A stretch of DNA of 64,000 nucleotides from Mesostigma viride (GCA_009746045.1 RPFO01000082.1:1914841-1978840), one strand, 5' to 3'. Positions 26,801 through 44,204 are shown, numbered from the stretch's first letter. Translations and numbers: made by a program. The notes: a model not told the origin generated them from the sequence alone.

Positions 26801-29800
26801 CAGGGAATCATACCCCCAGGGGGTCACCCTCGGCAAGCCTAGGCGGCGGCGTGCATCCTACCTGCGACTGCGGTGGTGCGTGCAACGTGCAGGAGGGCAG
26901 TATGATCGTGGTTCCTAGTGCTGGCGCGCCGCACGATGACCCGTCATCCAGCTTGAAGGTGCAGGGCTTGTAGAGGCACTGCTTGGGGTCATGCAGGATG
27001 TCTGCATGGTCACCGAGGGTAGCGTAACGGGTGTAAGGTGGTATAATATTAAATTAAATTATAACATGCCTCCGTGGGGAGATCATGTAGCACATATTCC
27101 AATTAAATTATAACATATAATATATATATATATATGTATATACATGTAAGGCAGTATAATATATAGTAGAGTAACGTGCGTAAGGTGGCCTCCATGGGGA
27201 GCGCCCTGTCCAGCAGGTGGGGCAGCAAGTATCGCGGCCATGCCTCGACAACGGGGCCATGATGCCGAGGCATCCTGCATCACATGATCTTCCACATGAT
27301 AACCACGACCAAAAGGTGGGCGGGAAACATTGTGTGAGTATTCAACATGAAGTAGTCCGTATGAAATCCTCCGTACTGACCCACGCACTTGCAAGGTGCT
27401 CAAGGTTGCACATAGCCTCAGGTATGTGCAACTACAGGACTTTTTTGCAGTATTCACTCCAGCCCACTACAAGCAGCTGCTAAAGCCACCATCACGTCAG
27501 TCCCCTGCTCAACACAGGGGGTATTTGGAAAGAAAGTAAACCTTCGAGAAAAACGCGTTCCGGTGCGTGGAGGGTTGCTCTGTGTCGCCACATCTCGTGG
27601 CCTCATCGATCATGGCAGCAGCCGCACGTGAGCTCAGCATGTTCCCCCTGTCCACTGCAGTTGCCCACCCTGCCAGCGATTCCTTGGCCAAGAACGTTCA
27701 ACCTCAGCGTATCCAAACTCGCCGCCAAACGCCTCACTGCCTCGTCAGCCAACAATTGGTGCGATGACAAAAGTGCCCCTGGGTTGAAAAAATTTAAAGA
27801 AATAGGTCTGGGCCCAAAGCCGCCAAAGTCTGCCTGCTTAAATAACCTAGTAATCCCTGCTGATACAAGCCAGTGATGCTTGATTTAATAAGCCAGTAAT
27901 GTTTGCTGATACAAGCCAGTAATGTTTGCTTATATAAGCCAGTAATGTTTGCTTATATAAGCCAGTAATGTTTCCTTATATAAGCCAGTAATGTTTGCTT
28001 ATATAAGCCAGTAATGTTTGCTTATATAAGCCAGTAATGTTTGCTTATATAAGCCAGCGATGCTTATTGACTTTTGCTTGCACACTGGCTATCACGTTGG
28101 CCCTCTCACCAACAATAGCATTCTCTCCAATCTGTCCTCACAGGGGTGTCCTCTCCATCACACAACGCAGTCACGTGTTCATTAACTAATCTTCATAGGG
28201 GTGGCCAACACCGTCAGAGAAAAGCAAGCCACCACGCTGCACTCACCTCGGAAGCAATAGGCCGACGATGCGAGCGGCCGCCCCATGCACCCGGGCATGA
28301 TGCAGTGTGCGCCGCCGGCCGGCTTGCGCGCCTGTGGCAGGGGTGTGACATTATGGGCACATTGCGCATCACACGGACAAACAACACCAGGAAAACCCAT
28401 GCGCAGGTATCAGGAAGGGAGGGTGCAACTGGGGGGGTGCGCAGCCAGTGCCTACCGGCAAACCTGCAACATGCCTCCTGTCCCACGGATCCGCGCCAGC
28501 ATGGCGGGGAGGCAGTCGGGAGCGGCAGCTCTTTATGGACCCTGGTGGAAAAAAAACTTTTGAGGGGAGCATGGCTAATGCCTGTCTGGAATTTCTTCTA
28601 TACAACACTTGCCAGCAACAGTTGAGTCACTGTGCAAGAATCCATCACGCCATTCCCTGGTGACATACGGGGCAAGATGGTCTGACATGTCACCTGGTTG
28701 GCGGGCACAGAGTCATCATCCAATAATAGCCGTGGACCACCTCCCGTATGCCATTAGCCGTCCAGCACACTCCACCCCCCAGCTCTACCTGCGCATCTGT
28801 CGATGGCTGGCTCTCGAGAAGAGAGTCTCCTGCTGCTGCTGCTGCTGCCCTGCCCGCCGCGTCCTTGGGTGCTTGCGACTGGCCACCGTCACGGTCCAGC
28901 CAGCCGCCCCGGCCATGCCGAAGGTAGAACCTAACCCGCCAAGTGGGGGGAAGGATGACGATGGCATCAACGTTTTAAGGGGAAAGAAGGCCATCACATC
29001 AGAGCTTGGGAGGAAGAACAGCCATTTGTCAAGTTGATACGACAGGGGTAACAGCCAGGGAGGAGGATGGACGAGAAGACAGAGATGAGGAAAACGTGGA
29101 GAGGAGCAGAAACTGCCAGCGAGGCCAACCCAAGGTCACCTCCCAAGTTTTCCAATATTGCGCCGCTGACTGAGTAAAGCCTATGGTTTCCGATACTGAT
29201 GCACCGCTGACTAAGTCATGCCTATGATATCCATGAGAGCTTCGATGGGGGTACGATATAACATACATAAACTGCACCTGCATAGAAAACTGGGCGTGAC
29301 CACGCCACAGGTCTTTGTCAACGTGCCAGCAGGGATGGGTCATCACCCATACATCCCCCGCATAAACGTGACAGCACCCCGGCCCCCCAGCTACCCTTCT
29401 CCACCGATGAGGAGAAGACGCTGCCTACAATTTCCATGATATCGCCCGCAACATTTGCAACTCGAGAAACATGATGTGTGCGCGCGATCCGCGTACACGC
29501 AGAGATGAAGCCTTCGGGAAAATATGAGAATAATCTTCCCCACAGCCATGCGGGTCACCCCCCTGGCAGGTATGCACATGATCGAAGAGGCGCGTGTGTG
29601 ATAGTTCCTGGCATGCTGCGCTCACCTGCGGTACTTGGAACGCATCTCTGCCAGCAACGCCCAGTATTGCATCTGCATGTTTGGAAAATAAAGAAAAGAG
29701 CAGCAGGCAGCACAGCAGCCGGGTCATGCTGCAGGTTGCAAGACGGCGGTGCTCACCGAGTTTCTGCACTCTTCCCATCCGCCAGGCATTTATGTGCCCC

Positions 29801-30980
29801 CCTACTGGGCATACCCTGCACTGCTGGCAGCAAGGGGCGGACCCTGCACCGCTGACGCAACAACGTTACTTGTACAGCCAACACAGCAGCATACTTCAAA
29901 CGACTGGCACGGCAGCTTACCTTGTACAGCTGTCGCAGCTGCCGAAGGCGTCGGATGCGTCGGTGCAGTAATTGCTCCTGGGTGAGCACGGTGGCGTGGC
30001 TGGAGGGAGGAGGGGGGGGGGGGGGGGGGAGAGGGAGAGGAGTATGTGGGGCATGCAAACAAAGGATGGCAGGAAAGGCCACTCCATGGTGAGCTGCATT
30101 ATAATCTGAACCACAACTCATTGCCACCTCCTCTTCTCCTCCAATTGAGCTCAACATTTGCCAGATTTGGGCCAAAAATAAGGTTTACTTGGACACCACC
30201 AGTAGTACAGCACCACCAACTGGGGCATGTGGGGGGGGCAAGACTGGGAAAGCCAGCTTAAGCATCGCTGAGGGAGTCAAGCATGACTGTCTTGGTGTGA
30301 GCCAGGGAGAGCCTCATGAGCCTCAAGACCACCCGGCAGGCAAAGTGACAGCTATTTCTAGAACCACCAATCCAGGGAAAAATAATTGAAAACAGATGAC
30401 ATCCACGACCATGTGGTTGTGGATTACATGACTGACCACATGTATAGCTACATGGCAACCACACCATACACGTATATCTTGCCACCATGTACTGCGGGCG
30501 AATGTGTGGAATGCGTTGTGTTATATGACGAAGTAAAAAAGCACAATGTTGCCCACTACACTGTAGGAGCATCGCCCGCTTCAGTACTCACCGAAGCGGG
30601 TCGGACTCGTCGTCCGAGAAACCAACGTCGTCCACTGCGCCACCATTTTCATTGTCACGGCCCCAGTCGGCCGCAAATTCGTGCTTGGCATTGCCCAGGG
30701 CTTCCGCGGACGCAAGGTCGACAATCGAGGTCCTCTTGTCAGTCCCCCACGCCTCGGCTGATGTTCCAACTTGTTGGGGCATAAGCCCGACACCCTGCCC
30801 TGTGTTAGGATCGAAAAGCCCCTCCGCGAAACTGTCCGTATTTCTCGGATTCATACATAATTCGCCGGCGCCGCCAAGAGTCGAGAAATTGAGGTGCCCT
30901 CCGCTTAATTCCTCTCCGTCAGCTTTTCTTTTCCGACCGGATGCAGAAGCTTCAAACGTGCGACCTCCTTGTGACATCAT
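23893..30980 (-). CDS. KANSL2/INO80D-like C3Hc3H chromatin protein with polyQ C-terminus (multi-exon)
   Basis: Exons by splice signals and phase: 30980-30592 (Met at 30980, donor GTGAGT), 29999-29921, 29672-29626, an unresolved exon probably near 28540-28450, 28331-28247, 27001-26862, 25278-23893. Exon 1 is acidic with SGRKRKADG, an NLS-like patch. Exons 2-3 give a basic helix (RRIRRLRQLRQLYK) and YWALLAEMRSKY. Exons 28331 and 27001 join in phase to a C3Hc3H potential DNA-binding domain: CIMPGC, YCF.DILHDPKQ, CLYKPC, CGAP and CTLH. Such domains occur in KANSL2 of the NSL histone acetyltransferase complex and in INO80 subunit D. The last exon has KLQYALHQYVKVIQKKR, a long Gln run, then a Pro/Ala/Val-rich disordered tail. 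A nuclear chromatin role is inferred. Oddity: the usual His after YC.. reads Asp at the exon junction. Confidence 0.75.
25961..26803. repeat. 17-bp minisatellite in an intron
   Basis: About 49 copies of AGGACCAGGATAAGGGT with few variants (GGAAAAGGG, GGACAAGGG). As 3 x 17 = 51, all frames stay open and give artefactual long frames of 17-residue repeats. It lies in the last intron of the C3Hc3H gene (25279-26861). Confidence 0.95.
27882..28065. repeat. 23-bp tandem repeat
   Basis: About eight copies of GCCAGTAATGTTTGCTTATA plus TAA, inside the intron 27002-28246 of the C3Hc3H gene. Confidence 0.9.
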
Positions 30981-33900
30981 TTTAGATCAGCCTGCAAACA
31001 TAACGCAACGCGAGTTCAGCCCGGAAGACAGCCCCAAATGCACCAGACTCATCGGCCCAGTAGATGGTAGGTCCAAATCCTGATCGTCCTAGTTGGCTTA
31101 CCGCAAAACACTGTTCTGAAAATTATGATGTCCCGGCCCATTCAGACGCCAGCAGACATGCATAGACGCGTACAGGCAAATGACAGGTACCTTTTCCCGC
31201 AATTTATGTGCGCTCTAGCTCAAGGCGTGTCACGACGTCGGAGCAACGGGGTATAACCACAACACAATCTACAAAAATCATCGTAATATGAGCATTTTGC
31301 CAGTCTTTCCCGACTTAACAATTGTGAAATCATGGCCAAATGCGTCGCGAAATATTTGTCAGGTCGACAGCATCTCGCTCGCCGACTAACCGCGACAAGC
31401 CCTTAATCAATGGTAAGACTGAGCACAGATAGTTCCTGCAAGAATTGAGATACACAGCTGACAATAAAAAGAGACACACCTGACAAAGTGACAATAATCT
31501 GCGCAACGATAAACTATATCAACATCGGCTAATGTTATCTTGGTCTGGCTGCTGGATTGTTTGCAAAGAAATTGAGCTTGCTGTTCCGCGCTGCACTCTG
31601 ACCTTGTGGTGTGAAGCGTGAAAAAATCCCTCACCGTTGGCTGAGCTGTCTTGGCAAATTATTAGATCACTCCTGGCACTAGGCACCTTTTTGGCGTTCT
31701 TGCACCATGTGCCATTCCGTCAGCATCAGGCCGGAGCGAAACGTTTCTACTGACGGTTACAAAGAATCCGCCACCGCCATCCCTCTTCAGTTGTCATCCT
31801 TCTACAAGTTCAAGTTTATTGCTTGTCATGATGCGTTATTATGAAGTCAGCTACCGACAACAAATGCCGACAACTACAGTAAGTTGAACAAGCCATGCCA
31901 CTTGACTCCTATGGGTCATCCCTGCACTTGGTCCCAGCTGTTCTGTCCACAGAGATTCTCTTTCAAATCGCCATTCCTTCAGATTCCTTTACCAAGACGT
32001 GGCTGTACGGCGCGGCGGCTGCATAATAATGGCATCGGCCGTTATATAATCTCTGTCAACTGAACTGAACTCAACGGCGGCTGCCCGCTAGATAGAGATA
32101 TACGGGCAACAACAATGCACATCTATCCCACCCATTTACTCTCCCAACGTTTTACGACCGTCAGATGGGTGAATCTGACGGACGGACGGACAGGTACACC
32201 CGAGAACCGCATAGATGTAGCCGAAATCCGCACAGATGTAGCCGAAATCCGCACAGATGTAGCCGAAAAACCGCACAGATGTATCCGACAAACCACATAG
32301 ACGCGAACAACAACGGAGATATATGCTGTGTCCTTGTTGAACAACACTTGTTGTGTCCCACGCCGTACATGGGCAGCGCGCCACAGGAATGCGTGGGACA
32401 CAACAACATCAACAGCAACAACAGGAATTCAAAGCGTGACCACGACCAATCTCTCAGGATATTCCGGCCCTCGGTCTGCTGCCCATGTGCGGCGTGGGAT
32501 TCAACTAACTAAACTAACTAGTAACTAACGTAAATAACTAAGATTAGCAATGATTCTCTTGATGACGGAAAGGTAGTTTCAGGTTCCCAATCAGGAGGGA
32601 TAATGAATTCATGATTTTCCTTGCTCAACATCATCCATTAGCATGCGCGTTGGTGGCTTGGTGCACGCGGACGTTAGTGATACATCAGGCAATTTCTCCG
32701 TTAATGTCACCTGTGCGCAGCCCGTGGGTAAACATTGCCTGTGCAAGCCACGTTGGGAATATACTTTGCCTGACAGGCATAGAGGAGTGAACCTCGGTTG
32801 CTCCTGTGCTGCGCTGCTGTGGCAGTTTACAAGGCCATTGGTAAAGCAATGGCAGCCACCGTCTTTTCAAGTCAAGGTAGGTGTGGGCCGCATGGCTACA
32901 GGATGACAAGGCGAAATGCGTATTCGCATTTTCTACTGACAATTTAGTGCATGGCTCTGGCGCGTATGGCTACAGGTCTCAACGTCTCGATGTTGCCCTG
33001 GGGTAGAAGCCTGCTTTCATTGTGTGTAGAGACGTAAGTCATAATGCTGTCTTTAGCTTGCTGTTGGACTTTGTTGACAATGACTACCAAAATGCAGGAA
33101 TCGCCCAGGTTGCGCCCGCCGTTGTGCGCCCATTTGCTACCGCGGCGACTTCGTCAACTGGTAAATGCCATTCGCCATCTTGCATACAATGTGCAGCAAA
33201 CGTCCCAAAATTTTGCACCACCCATGCTGACACGAGCTACGCACATGTGATGAGTTGCGACCTCGGCGGAGTCCCTTCATAAATGTATCTCAATGATTCT
33301 GGTCGTTGGCTAAGCTTTGCAGAAAGGACGAACGCACCGTGGCTTAGTGGCAGCATAACTTGCTGTGGTCGTGTTCATGCCCGAATTCCTCAAGTACAGA
33401 ACTTTGCACTCCTCTCCCTAGCTATGCATCCGCCTCATTGTGAGCCTGGTACTTGAGTGGGGCAATTCAGCACGTTTTCTTGTGTCACCTTCGTCTGCTT
33501 GATTATGTGATTTGCTTATTCATAGCCCCAAGTGCTGGGTTCCGCACGTCAACCGTCTCCCCCAAGGGCCTGCGGGCAAGCCTCCCCTCCAGCCATTCCC
33601 ACCTATCGCGTGGCTTCACGGCCGTGAAGCGCACACCATCCCGCAAGATGATGCATGCGCCAGGTGTCGCGTTTGCGTCGGCGGACGCGGTTGACCTGGA
33701 CCCCGACAACACCAGCAGTAAGTCGCGAGCTCCTTGCTGCTGTATATAATAATTCTTTATCTATCTATTTTACTTCTAAGAACTACTAGTAGTATGTACT
33801 TTTTCATCTAGTCGTCTATCTATTACTTTAGGGGTACATCCACTCAACTCTCTCTCCAGGTTATCCGCCGTCCACCTTGTATCAACACCACAGTGTACAC

Positions 33901-34106
33901 GGTCAGGTATGCAGTGACCGCAAACAGCCTGCATGCTGGATACGACCTCACTGGGAGGGGCAGCTCTTCTCGAGGGAAGAGACAGCCGCTGACCACAATG
34001 TGGTATACTTTGGTTGATAGGTGACAGCTGGCAGCACATGAGTGGGTACCCACCACCTGATCCTTGTATGTTGAACATCCCTCCGGTGCGATCTCCGGAC
34101 GTAATG
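30981..34106. other. Gene-free region
   Basis: No reading frame with recognisable product and no convincing exon. It would contain the promoter of the - strand gene starting at 30980. Small feature: a 21-bp repeat (GTAGCCGAAATCCGCACAGAT) about four times at 32217-32285. Confidence 0.4.
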
Positions 34107-34560
34107 ACTGACTAGCTAGACCTTTTCGGTGGTTTTCCAGTTGCGGGTATTTCCTCATAAACGGTGGGAGAGCGATCGCAGCAATGGTGCTCACCACTAG
34201 ACACTCCCGGCCAGTTAGGCTCGAAACACACGCCCTGATCAAGCAAGATGATTCCGGCCCCACCGTTAAGGTCATCTAGTCGCTCTTAGCGTTAGCAAGC
34301 CATAGTTTCAATGAACAAGGCTACACATTTCCATCTCCATTCATCTCCATCATCATGAACGACTCGAAATATGCGAATAAGATAACGGCAGGCTCAAGCT
34401 ACCATATTAAGGAGACAACCAGCGCAGGCCAGAAATCGGGAGAATCCGACCATGGTAGCTGGAGCCTGCCGTTATCTTGTCCGTGTGTTTGAGTCGTTCA
34501 CCATATGTCCGGATTCTCCCGAATTCTGGCCTGCGCTGGTTGCCTCATTGATCTCCGGAC
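34107..34560. repeat. Two Penelope-like 3' fragments in inverted orientation
   Basis: 34107-34360 matches the family on one strand (GGTGGTTTTCCAGTTGCGGG, then AGACACTCCCGGCCAGTTAG). From 34411 the family's other end appears on the opposite strand (GGAGACAACCAGCGCAGGCC), and at about 34505-34550 the same end returns inverted. Three pieces are thus rearranged around one spot. Confidence 0.7.
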
Positions 34561-35103
34561 AGTTGTAGCAGGCGTGCTGCATCAGACCACGGTCCTCATT
34601 GCAGCGGCATTCCAGGCCATGGCATGCCAGTGTGGGTACAGTGTGGTCTACCAAAGTTGCAGAGGCTTTGCAATCTATCAGCAAAGACTGCACAGTGACC
34701 TTTCTTCTTTCGAACACTGCAGTCAGCCACACCCTGTAAATACATTCGAGCCCACCATACGAAGATGCAATGGCCGTAATCTGATCGTAGCCAGAACTAG
34801 AACGGGGTACGCGAACTGCAAGGGTTTCGTGCAAATGCAAGGGGTCCAAACCAGAATCTGCTTTGACCCACACTACACGCGCTGGGCGCTGCAGCGGGGT
34901 CATGGGCGGGGCATCCCCTGTCTCTGCTTTGCAGCCGCTGGCAGTGGGACCACTCCCAATCCAATAACCCCCGCCTCACCTTGTCCCCGCCCCTGCCCCC
35001 CCCCTTCCTCCTTGCGCCCCCCCCCCCCTCTCCCCTCTTCCTCATCCCCCTGCCGTGCCTCCCCTCCCTCCTTCCCTTATGCCGCCCCTCCCCCCCCCCC
35101 CAG
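34561..35103. other. Probable 5' region of the SDR gene; first exon not resolved
   Basis: A phase-1 upstream exon with the N-terminus must lie here or further left. The last 120 bases before 35104 are C/T-rich, a polypyrimidine tract running to the CAG acceptor. Confidence 0.4.
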
Positions 35104-40047
<4,944 letters not shown>

Positions 40048-40332
40048 GCTCAAGTTGAGCTTACTTTAGAGTCGAAAATGCTAGCACATTGCGTCCTGTG
40101 CTAGAGTTTTTTTTTGGCAGTTGTGATGTCACACACGCACATAAATAAATTGTCTCCTTGATAAATAAAGCCACCTGAAGGTTGGCAGCAGCACGAGAGA
40201 TTAAAACGAAGGCATTTTTGAAGTCAAACAACGACCTATCTCACTTGTCATGTCCATGGCCTCAATTTATATACAACATATGTTTGCGATTCTATACTTA
40301 ATTCTTGTGCTCAATATTCTACCTATGTATAT

Positions 40333-40770
40333 CACTGAGACAACCAGTGCAGCCCGTCCAGAAATCCGGATCGAGAATCTGGTACTAGCTGGTGGTGACT
40401 CAAGCCTCCTGTAATTATCTTATTGTTTCGCGTGTTTCCCAGCTAAGTTTGAACACCACATTTCCTCCCTCTATCTTGCTTGGACTGCTATGCAGAACAA
40501 GCAGAGGTGGCAGACGTACCATTGTCCAGGCTCACACGCTAGCTTGTGGGCGAGTACCCCCCGGCCCCCCAGGAGGAAGGGGCGCTTGGCTGAGTAGTCT
40601 GGATTTTCTAGATTAGATTAGTTAGGTTTCGTGGCTTCGCTCACCTCCATCCATCAAGCAAGGGAATACGTGCTACATGATCTCCCACCCTTGCAGGAAG
40701 TAGCTTAGAATGTATGATAGGCTCATATGCCCCTTCTCTGGGCTATGTGCCAAATCAGAATATACGCTTG
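40333..40770. repeat. Remnants of the Penelope-like family and of a LINE 3' end
   Basis: 40333-40440 resembles the family end (GAGACAACCAGTGCAG, diverged). 40640-40770 matches the LINE 3' sequence (ACCCTTGCAGGAAGTAGCTT, then CTGGGCTATGTGC). Confidence 0.55.
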
Positions 40771-40774
40771 GCTG

Positions 40775-41145
40775 ATCTCGATAGTACTGGCTACGCCCCC
40801 TTAATCTAAAGAAGGTTCCAGCCGTGTTCAGCCCGTCTCACGTGTCGAGACTGAACAAGTCTGGAGTGGACACGTGTGTAGTACTCCTACACACACAGAT
40901 CTCGAATGATTTATCTAGTACAAAATCCGAATGGCTTGCATCACTCCCCAGAAAGGAGAACTTTTGCGGTTGGACTGTAGGTGTCAGCTGGCGATGCCTT
41001 AGGATCAGGAGACGTCCGTCCTATAGTCAGCAAAAGTGGGTGCGAGAGGTCCCCTGATCGATTCCGGCCTGGATTCATTTGCAGATCGCGTTTTCCGCGG
41101 ACCGGCACTGAACGCAAATGGTTTTCACCTTTGCGGCGTGCCAAA
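40775..41145 (+). repeat. SINE-like repeat, copy 2 (tandem with copy 3)
   Basis: Same layout as 22976-23345. Contains TAGGTGTCAGCTGG (A-box-like); the B-box position reads CTGATCGATTCCGG. The following copy starts directly after it. Confidence 0.6.
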
Positions 41146-41159
41146 TCAGAATATACGCT

Positions 41160-41555
41160 TGGCTGATCTCGATAGTACGTACCGGCTACGCCCCCTTCTA
41201 AAGAAGGTTCCAGCCGTGTTCAGCCCGTCTCACGTGTCGAGACTGAACAAGTCTGGAGTGGACACGTGTGTAGTACTCCTACACACACAGATCTCGAATG
41301 ATTTATCTAGTACAAATTAATCCGAATGGCTTGCATCACTCCCCGGAAAGGAGAACTTTTGCGGTTGGACTGTAGGTGTCAGCTGGCGATGCCTTAGGAT
41401 CAGGAGACGTCCGTCCTATAGTCAGCAAAAGTGGGTGCGAGAGGTCCCCAGTTCGATTCCGGCCTGGATTCATTTGCAGATCGCGTTTTCCGCGGACCGG
41501 CACTGAACGCAAATGTTTTTCACCTTTGCGGCGTGCCAAATCGATCAGAATCAGA
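41160..41555 (+). repeat. SINE-like repeat, copy 3
   Basis: Nearly identical to 40775-41145, at about 395 bp spacing, with an intact B box (AGTTCGATTCCGG). It runs into the Penelope-like fragment at 41560. Confidence 0.6.
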
Positions 41556-41559
41556 ATAC

Positions 41560-42108
41560 ATATACTCCGCGGCCGTTCCGAGCTTGGCACTGGATTCGTT
41601 GTCCACATCGTCGCGTCGCTGCAGCAACACGATGTTTTCTGGCATCCGCGGGCTTTTGGTTCCCGCCGCACATTTGAAAGTGCTGTCCTCCGGCTTTTTG
41701 CCTTTGCACCGTGTGCAGTTCTTGGACGTTTGGAATCATGGCATGGCTAACGTGATGACTGACTAGCTAGACCTTTTCAGTGGTTTTCCAGTTGCGGGTA
41801 TTTCCTCGATCGTGAATGGTGGGAGAGCGATCGCAGCAATGGTGCTCACCACTAGACACTCCCGGCCAGTTAGGCTCGAAACACACGCCCTGATCAAGCA
41901 TGCTGTTTCCGGCCCCACCGTCTAGGTCATCTAGTCGCTCTACACGTAAGCCAGCCATAATTTCAATGCACAAGGATACACATTTCCATCACCATTCATC
42001 TTCATCATCCTGAACGACTCGAACACGCGGACAAGATAACGGCAGGCTCGAGCTACCATGGTCCGGATTCTCCCGATTTCTGGCCTGCGCTGGTTGTCTC
42101 CTTGATAC
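41560..42108 (+). repeat. Truncated Penelope-like element copy
   Basis: Reverse complement of 21499-22040, well conserved along its length: starts CCGCGGCCGTTCCGAGCTTG and ends GGTTGTCTCCTTGAT. The RT part is absent, that is, the element is truncated at its 5' side. Confidence 0.8.
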
Positions 42109-42177
42109 TCCCAACGGAGTCACGTTATATCATTAAATCTATCGCGCGCGGGGTCCGAAGGCGCTGGCCCGGCACCC

Positions 42178-42423
42178 GTGCTGCTCACCTTTAAGTACAT
42201 GGCGGACAAGCTGGCGTTCCTTAAATGCCGCAAGAAGCTCTCAGAGACTCGCTTCACGCTGGACGACGACTTGACCCTGGCCCAGCAACAACGGCGACGC
42301 GAGCTATGGCCGACCTACCTTCAGCTCCGGCAGAGCGCAAGGGGGAAGCCGGTATACTGGAGGGGGGCGGTCATCCACGTTGACCACAAGCCCTGGCAGC
42401 CCCCTCCTGCCACCTCAGACTAG
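42178..42423 (+). pseudogene. LINE ORF1 C-terminal fragment
   Basis: Encodes RKKLSETRFTLDDDLTLAQQ, then RRRELWPTYLQLRQ and VYWRGAVIHVD, stop at 42421-42423. This is the pattern of the RNA-binding C-terminal half of L1-like ORF1 proteins. Matching fragments are at 59719-60009 and, on the - strand, 60530-61219. Confidence 0.75.
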
Positions 42424-42568
42424 GAATATATATTAAAAATATAATTACTTACAGCAGAGTGAAATCACTCAAACCAAAGCAAACGCCCAGCTATAAACCT
42501 ATATACAGAGCCATGTCAAAGCTCTATACTACGATAAGACCAATGGTGAAACGCCTAACGGGAGGAAC

Positions 42569-42925
42569 CTAATAGCCCTGCTGCACCGCAAAATCAGCCC
42601 GCGTACGGCGGAGCATGATGTCAGCCATGGCCCGAGTCAGCGCCACCGACAGGCGCTGACGCCAATATGACGTCCAGGTCCGCGCCGACCATGGGGCCCG
42701 CTGGCCCTCCAGGTCCAGCCGGTCCTCCCGGAGCCGGCAACACTCCTTGAAGAAGGCGGAGGTCAGGGGCCCCATGGCCCCAAACTCCTCCAGGACAAAG
42801 GGCACCACACGATGGTGCCCGACGTCGCCGTAGGCCAGGAGCTTGGCCCGCTCCGCCCGGTCCGCCGTGTAACCTGCCGTGAGGGAGGCCCCAGCCACGT
42901 GGCTAAGAGCCAAGGGCCGCGCCAC
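42569..42925 (-). pseudogene. LINE ORF2/RT C-terminal fragment
   Basis: 119 codons open on the - strand with AERAKLLAYGDVGHHRVVPF, then EEFGAMGPLTSAFFKE and RQRLSVALTRAMADIMLRR. This resembles the segment after the RT domain in plant and algal retroelements (VPF..E.FG..G......L). Upstream RT motifs are absent, so truncated. Confidence 0.6.
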
Positions 42926-42999
42926 CGAAACGTCAATAATAAACTAGGAATATATATACCAGTAGTGTAGATTAGTAAGGCTTAGCCTAGCATGTGGCC

Positions 43000-43400
43000 C
43001 ACGCGCATGTGCGCCCATAATGGCCCCCATGGATGATGCCTTCAACATTTAGCCATGCTTTGTCTATACTGATGGGACCCCCATGGATGTTGCATTAAGA
43101 ATTTAGCCATGCTATGCCATGCAGAGAGATGCTCTCTGTCGAGAAGCCATGTCCTAGCTCTTGTATAGCCATGATGATCTTCCTCCCTCACAGGCATGCT
43201 CCCCCCCTTACCCGGGCATAGCGTGATAGACCATGAGGGTGCAGGTGCCTTGGTGCACCTAGAGCAGGGGTAGCTTACATTCCCACCCTTGCATGAAGTA
43301 GCCTAGAATGTATTAAAAGCCATATGCCCCTTCTCAGGGCTATGTGCTACATCTACTCCCAACGGAGTGATGTTGATAATTAATTAATTAAATCTATTTT
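43000..43400 (+). repeat. LINE 3' end with AATT-rich tail
   Basis: Contains CATTCCCACCCTTGCATGAA, CAGGGCTATGTGCTACAT and CTCCCAACGGAGT, followed by a TAATTAATTAATTAAAT tail. The same sequence makes the insertion at 60771-61017. Confidence 0.75.
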
Positions 43401-43527
43401 TTAAATTTCGCGCGTTTGTCGAGGACTTCGCGAACGTTCTATGGCCTACCTAGGATCGATGTTGGAAATGCATGAATGGATCAAGGTGGAAATTAAACTG
43501 TTCAGGTAGCTGTACCTGAATTAATTA

Positions 43528-43620
43528 TCAAGGGGACAACCAGCGCAGGCCAGAAATCGGGAGAATCCGGACCATGGTAGCTCGAGCTTGCTGTAATTAT
43601 GGATCGATGGCTAACGTTCA
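43528..43620 (-). repeat. Short Penelope-like terminal fragment
   Basis: About 70 well-conserved bases of the family's 3' terminus (GGGACAACCAGCGCAGGCCA and on to GACCATGGTAGCTCGAGC), so strongly truncated. Confidence 0.7.
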
Positions 43621-43784
43621 GAGCGAGCTACTAGACGGTTAAGCTAAAATTAATTTATGCATGCAAGCTCGCATGATCGATCAGTGCGTTTGTTTCTAGC
43701 GCGGCCAGGGGGGTCAATGAATTAATTAATATGCCTGAATGATATAAAATGAATGGTCAAATGATCGAATGAATGAAGGAACGG

Positions 43785-44115
43785 ACGGATGGACAGACGG
43801 ACGGACGGACGGACGGACGCACGAACGAACGCACGAAGGAACGAAAGAACGAACAACCGACCGACCGACCGACCGACCGACCGACCGACCGACCGACCGA
43901 CCGACCGACCGACCGACCGACCGACCGACCGACCGACCGACCGACCGACCGACCGACCGACCGACCGACCGACCGACCGACCGACCGACCGACCGACCGA
44001 ACAAACAAACAAACAAACAAACAAACAAACAAACAAACAAACGAACTTGCGAACGAACAAACGAACGTACGACCGACCGGCGAATGAATGAATGAATGAA
44101 TGAATGAATGAATGA
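43785..44115. repeat. Compound microsatellite: (GACG)n, (CCGA)n, (AAAC)n, (GAAT)n
   Basis: (CCGA)n at 43855-43999, (AAAC)n at 44000-44042, (GAAT)n at 44081-44115. All six frames stay open, producing PTDR and VGRS artefact proteins. Confidence 0.98.
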
Positions 44116-44202
44116 AAGATTGGGCCACCGGAGATCGATTCTCTTGTAATGCGGGCCAATTCTGCTGCCGGTTGTGTTGTGCGTGGTGCACGTGGTTAGT
44201 TG

Positions 44203-44204
44203 TG

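Noticed and set aside
25828-26836. Long - strand frames of up to 327 residues with repeated LSWSYPYPGPTLILVLP
   Set aside because: They are the 17-bp minisatellite read in open frames (3 x 17 = 51 bases); it lies in an intron.
33335-33400. tRNA gene candidate (A-box-like GTGGCTTAGTGG)
   Set aside because: No acceptable B box or acceptor stem follows.
43722-44191. PTDR and VGRS repeat proteins
   Set aside because: Pure tetranucleotide microsatellite.
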